Positions 12,258 to 15,996 of a stretch of 15,996 nucleotides of DNA are shown here, piece after piece; position 1 is the stretch's first letter, and each line of letters starts with the position of its first letter. The stretch is from Alphaproteobacteria bacterium UBA2903 (GTDB lineage Bacteria; Pseudomonadota; Alphaproteobacteria; CAAGCB01; CAG-977), in NCBI GenBank assembly GCA_002349565.1, contig DEDN01000012.1, positions 455-16,450 of the forward strand, given 5' to 3'. The notes below the pieces were generated by a model. That model did no database searches, had not been told where the DNA came from, and worked only from the letters and a program-made list of their open reading frames with translations. The position numbers were made by a program, and so were the translations under genes.

Positions 12258-14150
12258 ATCGTCGGCAAGCTCGATTTTTTCAAACGTCAAAGGCGCATCG
12301 TCGTCCAGCAAATCGTCCAGCCAGTTTTGCTTGGCTTCCAGTTCGCGCTCCGTTTCCGCCAGCGCTTTTTCGGCGCGTTTCAGGTTGTTGTGGGCGACGT
12401 TTGCCATTTTTTCGGCGCCCAGCTTGTCATACACCGCCAAAGCGTCGGAAAACACTTCGACCGCGCGGTGCAGCAAAGCGGGATTGTCGCCTTCGCGTTC
12501 CGACAGCAGGAACAGCGCCGAAGCCAAGTTGTTGCTTGCCCGCGCCCACAGCAAAGGCTTTTCGTCCCTGTCCAGAACGGTCAATTCGCGTTCATACAGT
12601 TCGACCGCTTTTTTCAGCAAAGTCGTTTTTGTGCTGTAAGACGAAAACAGCTGCATCGTGCGTGCCAAACCGTTGACCGCGTCCGCCCATTTGTCGGCGT
12701 CTTTTGCGGGCTTCAAGACGGAAAGCGAATCGCGGTACGCCGTCATGGCGGAAACGAAATCCTCGCCGTTTCCCGATCGGAAAGCGATTTTTTGACGCAC
12801 ATTGCCGATTCTCAGCTTCAAATCGCCGTACGCTTCGGGTTTGTATTTTTTGGAAACGGAGTCCGCGGCTTTTTGAAACGCCTGTTCCGCCAGTTTGAAA
12901 TCGGCGATATCTTCCTTTTGTTCGCCGTCCAACTGGTGAATCAAGCCGACTTGGCGCGTTACAAACACATATTCGGGGGCGTAAGGCGGCAGTAAAGTCA
13001 GCGCTTTTTCATACACTTCGGATGCCAAAGCCGTCTTGTTTTCCGCGAATTTGAACAAACTGATCAAAGACAGCACGTTGGCAAAACAGGTCAGGTTTGC
13101 GCCCTGCTCCTCCGCCGTCAGTCCCGTCATCGGTTCGGCGGCGTACGCGCCCGCTTCGTTCAGCAAAGCCGGCAAAAACAGGTGAAGCAGCTGTTCGTGT
13201 TCCAGCCGCGTCGGCAACAGCACGCCAACCGTAAAAGCTTTCAACAGCGTTTTGTGCAGGTCGTCCATCTGCACGGGCAAAAAAAACCGCGTCCCGACAT
13301 CGAACGGATTGTTTTCGACCGTTCCGCCGCGGACGGCGTGGAATTCCAGCACCCGCCCCGCGTTGTCAAACCGCGCGTACAGCCCGAAATCCGCCGCGTG
13401 CGCTTCCATCCACGTCCGCATTTGCATGGCGGCGCGCGCCCCGTTCGCGTCGTCAATCACACCGTCGACGACTTTGACCCGCACATTCGGGATTTGGCGC
13501 AAAATCTGATACAAAGATTCGCGAATCGCCCCGTCGTCGTCGCCGTCAATCGACGCCAGCACCAAAGCCGTTCCGAATGACACTTCGCCGTCCGTTCCCT
13601 CTTTCAACCAATCCGCCAGCGCGGAATGTTTCGGTTCGGCATGCAGAACAACGGGTTTATCAACTACTTTGACGGCGGGCGCGCGCGGTCTTTCCACCTT
13701 GACCAAAGCCTGCTTTTTGGGCGGCTCATCCTCGTCGTTCGGCAAATTCGCGGCGCGGGAAGCGGGTTTCCCGACGGGCTTGTCGAAATCGAAATCGTCA
13801 CTATCGTCCGAATCGAAATCAAAGCCGTCGTCATCGTCGTCAAAAGCAAAATTGTCGTCCTTGGGCGACAAAGCCCCCGTCCTTTGGCGTTTGGCGATGT
13901 ATTCGTCGGCGGTTGCGACCTGCACGGTCAATTCGCCGACCGCGCGGGCGGAAGCCGAATAAACGCCGTTCAGCACATCGTCCGCGCCCAGCACGTCATC
14001 GGCGCGCTTGCGTCCCGCAATACGTTCTCTGCCGTTTGTTTCAACGAACAGTTCGGCTTGTCCGTCCAGAATCGTATAAACGTTTTTGCACGGTTCGCCC
14101 TGTCGGAACAAAAGTTCGCCCGCCGAAAAAATTTTTTCTTTTTTTGCCAT
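12243..14150 (-). CDS. Degenerate cNMP-binding domain, acidic linker and TPR-like repeat protein
   Basis: A 635-residue soluble multidomain protein. Residues ~4-85 resemble a cyclic-nucleotide-binding domain (IFSAGELLFRQGEPCKNVYTILDGQAELF), but the phosphate cassette reads GADDVLNGVYSASARA, lacking the Glu and Arg that bind cAMP in CRP. An Asp/Phe-rich linker (98-124) and a Pro/Lys-rich stretch (125-175) follow. Residues ~176-312 form an alpha/beta domain (LVLASIDGDDDGAIRESL... to DLHKTLLKAFTVG) that may be related to TolB-N/FlgO-like domains seen before TPRs; this is my inference. Residues ~355-605 are TPR-like helical repeats, including AEQAFQKAADSV, ASNNLASALFLL and VAHNNLKRAEKAL. The C-terminus is acidic. 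The start at 14150 has GGGG upstream. It is probably a signalling scaffold; its partner is unknown. Confidence 0.8.
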   Translation of the reverse strand: MAKKEKIFSAGELLFRQGEPCKNVYTILDGQAELFVETNGRERIAGRKRADDVLGADDVLNGVYSASARAVGELTVQVATADEYIAKRQRTGALSPKDDNFAFDDDDDGFDFDSDDSDDFDFDKPVGKPASRAANLPNDEDEPPKKQALVKVERPRAPAVKVVDKPVVLHAEPKHSALADWLKEGTDGEVSFGTALVLASIDGDDDGAIRESLYQILRQIPNVRVKVVDGVIDDANGARAAMQMRTWMEAHAADFGLYARFDNAGRVLEFHAVRGGTVENNPFDVGTRFFLPVQMDDLHKTLLKAFTVGVLLPTRLEHEQLLHLFLPALLNEAGAYAAEPMTGLTAEEQGANLTCFANVLSLISLFKFAENKTALASEVYEKALTLLPPYAPEYVFVTRQVGLIHQLDGEQKEDIADFKLAEQAFQKAADSVSKKYKPEAYGDLKLRIGNVRQKIAFRSGNGEDFVSAMTAYRDSLSVLKPAKDADKWADAVNGLARTMQLFSSYSTKTTLLKKAVELYERELTVLDRDEKPLLWARASNNLASALFLLSEREGDNPALLHRAVEVFSDALAVYDKLGAEKMANVAHNNLKRAEKALAETERELEAKQNWLDDLLDDDAPLTFEKIELADDLKDE

Positions 14151-14213
14151 AACCGCCCCTGACGTGGTAAAACGATTTTCAATACAGTTTAAAAGACCCC
14201 GAAAGGAAACGCC

Positions 14214-15407
14214 ATGAAAAACAGTACCTTGCCCGAAATAAAATTGAAACAAGGCTGCTCACGCCGAATCAAAGCGGGGTCGCCGTGGGTGTTTTCCAAC
14301 GAAATCGACATGACCGCCGACGCCAAGCAAATCCCCGCCGGATCAATCGTCAAACTGACCGACAACACGGGGACTTTTTTGGGATTGGGGACGTTCAACG
14401 CCCATTCATTGATAGCTTTTCGCAAAATCGCGTCGGACGTTCAAACGGAAATCAACACCGCGTTCATCGCCAAAAAACTGCGCCGCTGCGTCGCCCTGCG
14501 CGATGCTTTGGTCAATTCGCCGTTTTACCGCTTGGTCCATTCGGAAGGCGACGGTCTGCCGGGGCTGATTATCGACCGCTTTGACGACATCGTCGCATGC
14601 CAAATCAACACGGCGGGCATGGATTTGATGAAAGAAAGCGTCGTCGCCGCGATTGACGAAGTCCTGCACCCGTCGTGCATCGTCTTGCGCGCCGAATCCG
14701 CCGCCCGTTCTTTGGAAGGGCTGGAACCGCTGTACGAAGTCGCCAAAGGCACTTTGCCCGATGTCGTTCCCGTGCGCGAAAACGGCATTTACTTTTACGC
14801 CGATTTGAAAGAAGGGCAAAAAACGGGCTGGTTTTACGACCAGCGGGAAAACCGCGCGTTTGTCGGGCGGCTTGCCCCGAACAAACGGTGCATTGACTTT
14901 TACACTTACGCGGGCGGATTCGCGCTTCACATGGGCATCGGACACGCCAAGGAAATCATCGGCGTCGACCGTTCGGAACAAGCGCTCGACCTTGCGAAAA
15001 AAGCCGCCGAAACCAACGGCTTGACCGACAAAGCGTCGTGGATACGGGACAACGCGTTCGACGTGCTGGAAAATATGAACAAGGACAAGGAAAAATTCGG
15101 AATCGTCGTCTGCGATCCCCCCGCTTTCGCCAAAGTCAAAAAAGACATACAGGCGGGACTGCGCGGCTATCGAAAAATGGCGCGTCTGGCGGCGGGATTG
15201 GTCGAACGGGACGGGATTTTGGCTTTGGGGTCGTGTTCGCACCACGTCAAGCCCGACGAATTTCTGGCGGAATGTTCGCGCGGCATTACCGAAGCGGGCA
15301 AATCGGGACGATTGATTTTGCAGGCGGGCGCGGGTCCCGATCACCCCGTCCACCCGCACTTGCCCGAAACGGCGTATCTGAAGTGTCTGGTCTATCAGCT
15401 GGATTAG
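14214..15407 (+). CDS. rlmI: RlmI-type 23S rRNA (cytosine-C5)-methyltransferase
   Basis: A 397-residue class I SAM methyltransferase of the RlmI/PUA family; in E. coli RlmI makes m5C1962 of 23S rRNA. An N-terminal PUA domain (residues ~8-75, LKQGCSRRIKAGSPWVFSNEI) is followed by the EEHD-like region with the SEGDGLPGLIIDRFDD motif. The Rossmann domain begins with KTGWFYDQRENR. SAM motif I is CIDFYTYAGGFALHMGIGHA, motif IV is CDPPAFAKVKKD, and the motif VI segment is LALGSCSHHV, with the catalytic Cys. All motifs are intact and length is normal. AAGGA precedes the ATG. It is divergent from the cNMP/TPR gene across 63 bp and is closed by a terminator at 15419-15444. Confidence 0.93.
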   Translation: MKNSTLPEIKLKQGCSRRIKAGSPWVFSNEIDMTADAKQIPAGSIVKLTDNTGTFLGLGTFNAHSLIAFRKIASDVQTEINTAFIAKKLRRCVALRDALVNSPFYRLVHSEGDGLPGLIIDRFDDIVACQINTAGMDLMKESVVAAIDEVLHPSCIVLRAESAARSLEGLEPLYEVAKGTLPDVVPVRENGIYFYADLKEGQKTGWFYDQRENRAFVGRLAPNKRCIDFYTYAGGFALHMGIGHAKEIIGVDRSEQALDLAKKAAETNGLTDKASWIRDNAFDVLENMNKDKEKFGIVVCDPPAFAKVKKDIQAGLRGYRKMARLAAGLVERDGILALGSCSHHVKPDEFLAECSRGITEAGKSGRLILQAGAGPDHPVHPHLPETAYLKCLVYQLD

Positions 15408-15418
15408 TCAAGCTATAA

Positions 15419-15444
15419 AAAAGCCCCGAATAATCGGGGCTTTT
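15419..15444. terminator. Bidirectional Rho-independent terminator between rlmI and clpB
   Basis: AAAAGCCCCGA (15419-15429) pairs perfectly with TCGGGGCTTTT (15434-15444) around ATAA. The flanking A and T runs let it work in both directions, for rlmI on the plus strand and clpB on the minus strand, whose stop is 4 nt away. Confidence 0.92.
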
Positions 15445-15447
15445 CGG

Positions 15448-15996
15448 TTATTTGCGGTTATCGGCAATTTGCGGCGCGCCGCCCTGCGCTTTTATCGCGG
15501 GTCGGACTTCGGTGTATTCCGCCGTTTCTTCGCCCGTCGGAACATCCTCGACAATTTCCAACTTGTCGTTGACGACACGGATTTTGACAATCGAGTTATC
15601 CCTGATTCTGCCCTCCAATATCGCCATGGCAAGCGGATTTTCCAGTTCGCGCTGAATCAGCCGTTTCAGCGGACGCGCGCCGTACATCGGTTCGTACCCC
15701 GCATCCGCCAGCCAGTTCAAAGCCTGTTCGTCCAAATCCAAAACAATGTGGCGTTCAGCCAAGCGGCTGCCCAGCCGTTTCAGCTGGATTTGAACAATGC
15801 CCGTCATATCGGCGCGGTTCAAACGGCGGAACAGCAGGATTTCATCCAAACGGTTCAAAAATTCGGGTTTGAACGACGCGCGGACAATCTCCATCACTTC
15901 GGAACGCACCGCGTCAACGGGCTGTTCTTCGGGCTGGTTTGCCAGAATTTCCGCGCCCAAGTTCGACGTCAGAATGATAATCGTGTTTTTGAAATC
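15448..15996 (-). CDS. clpB: ATP-dependent disaggregase ClpB, C-terminal part (cut by window edge)
   Basis: The last 182 residues of ClpB, a hexameric AAA+ chaperone that works with DnaK to extract proteins from aggregates. The frame is open to the window edge, where it reads DFKNTIIILTSNLGAEIL, the sensor-1 region of the second AAA+ domain. FKPEFLNRLDEILLF (arginine finger region) and the sensor-2 sequence GARPLKRLIQRELENPLA follow, then the C-terminal small domain. The acidic, Pro-containing tail of ~30 residues after the fold is typical of ClpB. The start lies outside the window. It ends 4 nt before the shared terminator. Confidence 0.96.
   Translation of the reverse strand, partial: DFKNTIIILTSNLGAEILANQPEEQPVDAVRSEVMEIVRASFKPEFLNRLDEILLFRRLNRADMTGIVQIQLKRLGSRLAERHIVLDLDEQALNWLADAGYEPMYGARPLKRLIQRELENPLAMAILEGRIRDNSIVKIRVVNDKLEIVEDVPTGEETAEYTEVRPAIKAQGGAPQIADNRK

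Noticed and set aside
14406..15359. 317-residue minus-strand open frame opposite rlmI
   Set aside because: It is a shadow of the GC-rich rlmI codons; rlmI has full domain evidence and the antisense frame shows none.

Overview
The window looks like chromosome from a flagellated alphaproteobacterium. The prepilin-type peptidase, the FlhB-tail/FliO/FliP cluster and, above all, the ACT domain of PheA (a TKLE-type motif where many other PheA proteins have ESRP) point that way. Base composition is moderately GC-rich with many GCG, CGC and CCC codons. I cannot name a genus; an uncultured, host-associated lineage is only a guess.

Layout. 1-363: no gene; two degenerate copies of a ~130 bp intergenic repeat, then a promoter. 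364-582: 2x[4Fe-4S] ferredoxin with its own terminator. 680-1012 (-): small protein with repeated IGFG motifs, divergent from rsmD (1102-1644, +), with a palindrome between them that carries a -35 box on each strand. 1641-2711 (-): HAD phosphatase, convergent with rsmD. 2823-4390 (+): four tightly coupled genes: FlhB C-terminal-like protein, a small helical protein, FliO and FliP. 4394-7624 (-) looks like an accessory insert, visibly poorer in GC-rich codons: a membrane acyltransferase with an extra N-terminal domain, a ~280-nt highly structured RNA leader in front of it, and an AbiEi/AbiEii toxin-antitoxin pair with its own promoter and operator. 7659-8288 (-) is a SAM methyltransferase, divergent from an acyl-ACP thioesterase (8370-9095, +). 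9092-11483 (-) is a coupled tyrA-pheA-apt operon, divergent from a prepilin peptidase (11547-12257, +). 12243-14150 (-) is a large protein with a degenerate cNMP-binding domain, an acidic linker and TPR-like helices, divergent from an RlmI-type rRNA methyltransferase (14214-15407, +). A bidirectional terminator follows, then the 3' end of clpB (-), which runs off the window.

How the parts fit. Most of the window is housekeeping: translation (two rRNA methyltransferases), aromatic amino acid synthesis with purine salvage, proteostasis, and flagellar export. The novelty is concentrated at 5830-7684. The RNA region has a long-range interrupted helix enclosing several hairpins and a potential pseudoknot, preceded by a 14-bp GAAA-capped hairpin. 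Several helices contain G-U pairs on the minus strand that would be A-C mismatches on the plus strand, which argues that the RNA is transcribed toward the acyltransferase. Its final hairpin abuts the acyltransferase ribosome binding site and competes with the base of the long-range helix, so it could be a regulatory switch. I do not recognise it as a known class.
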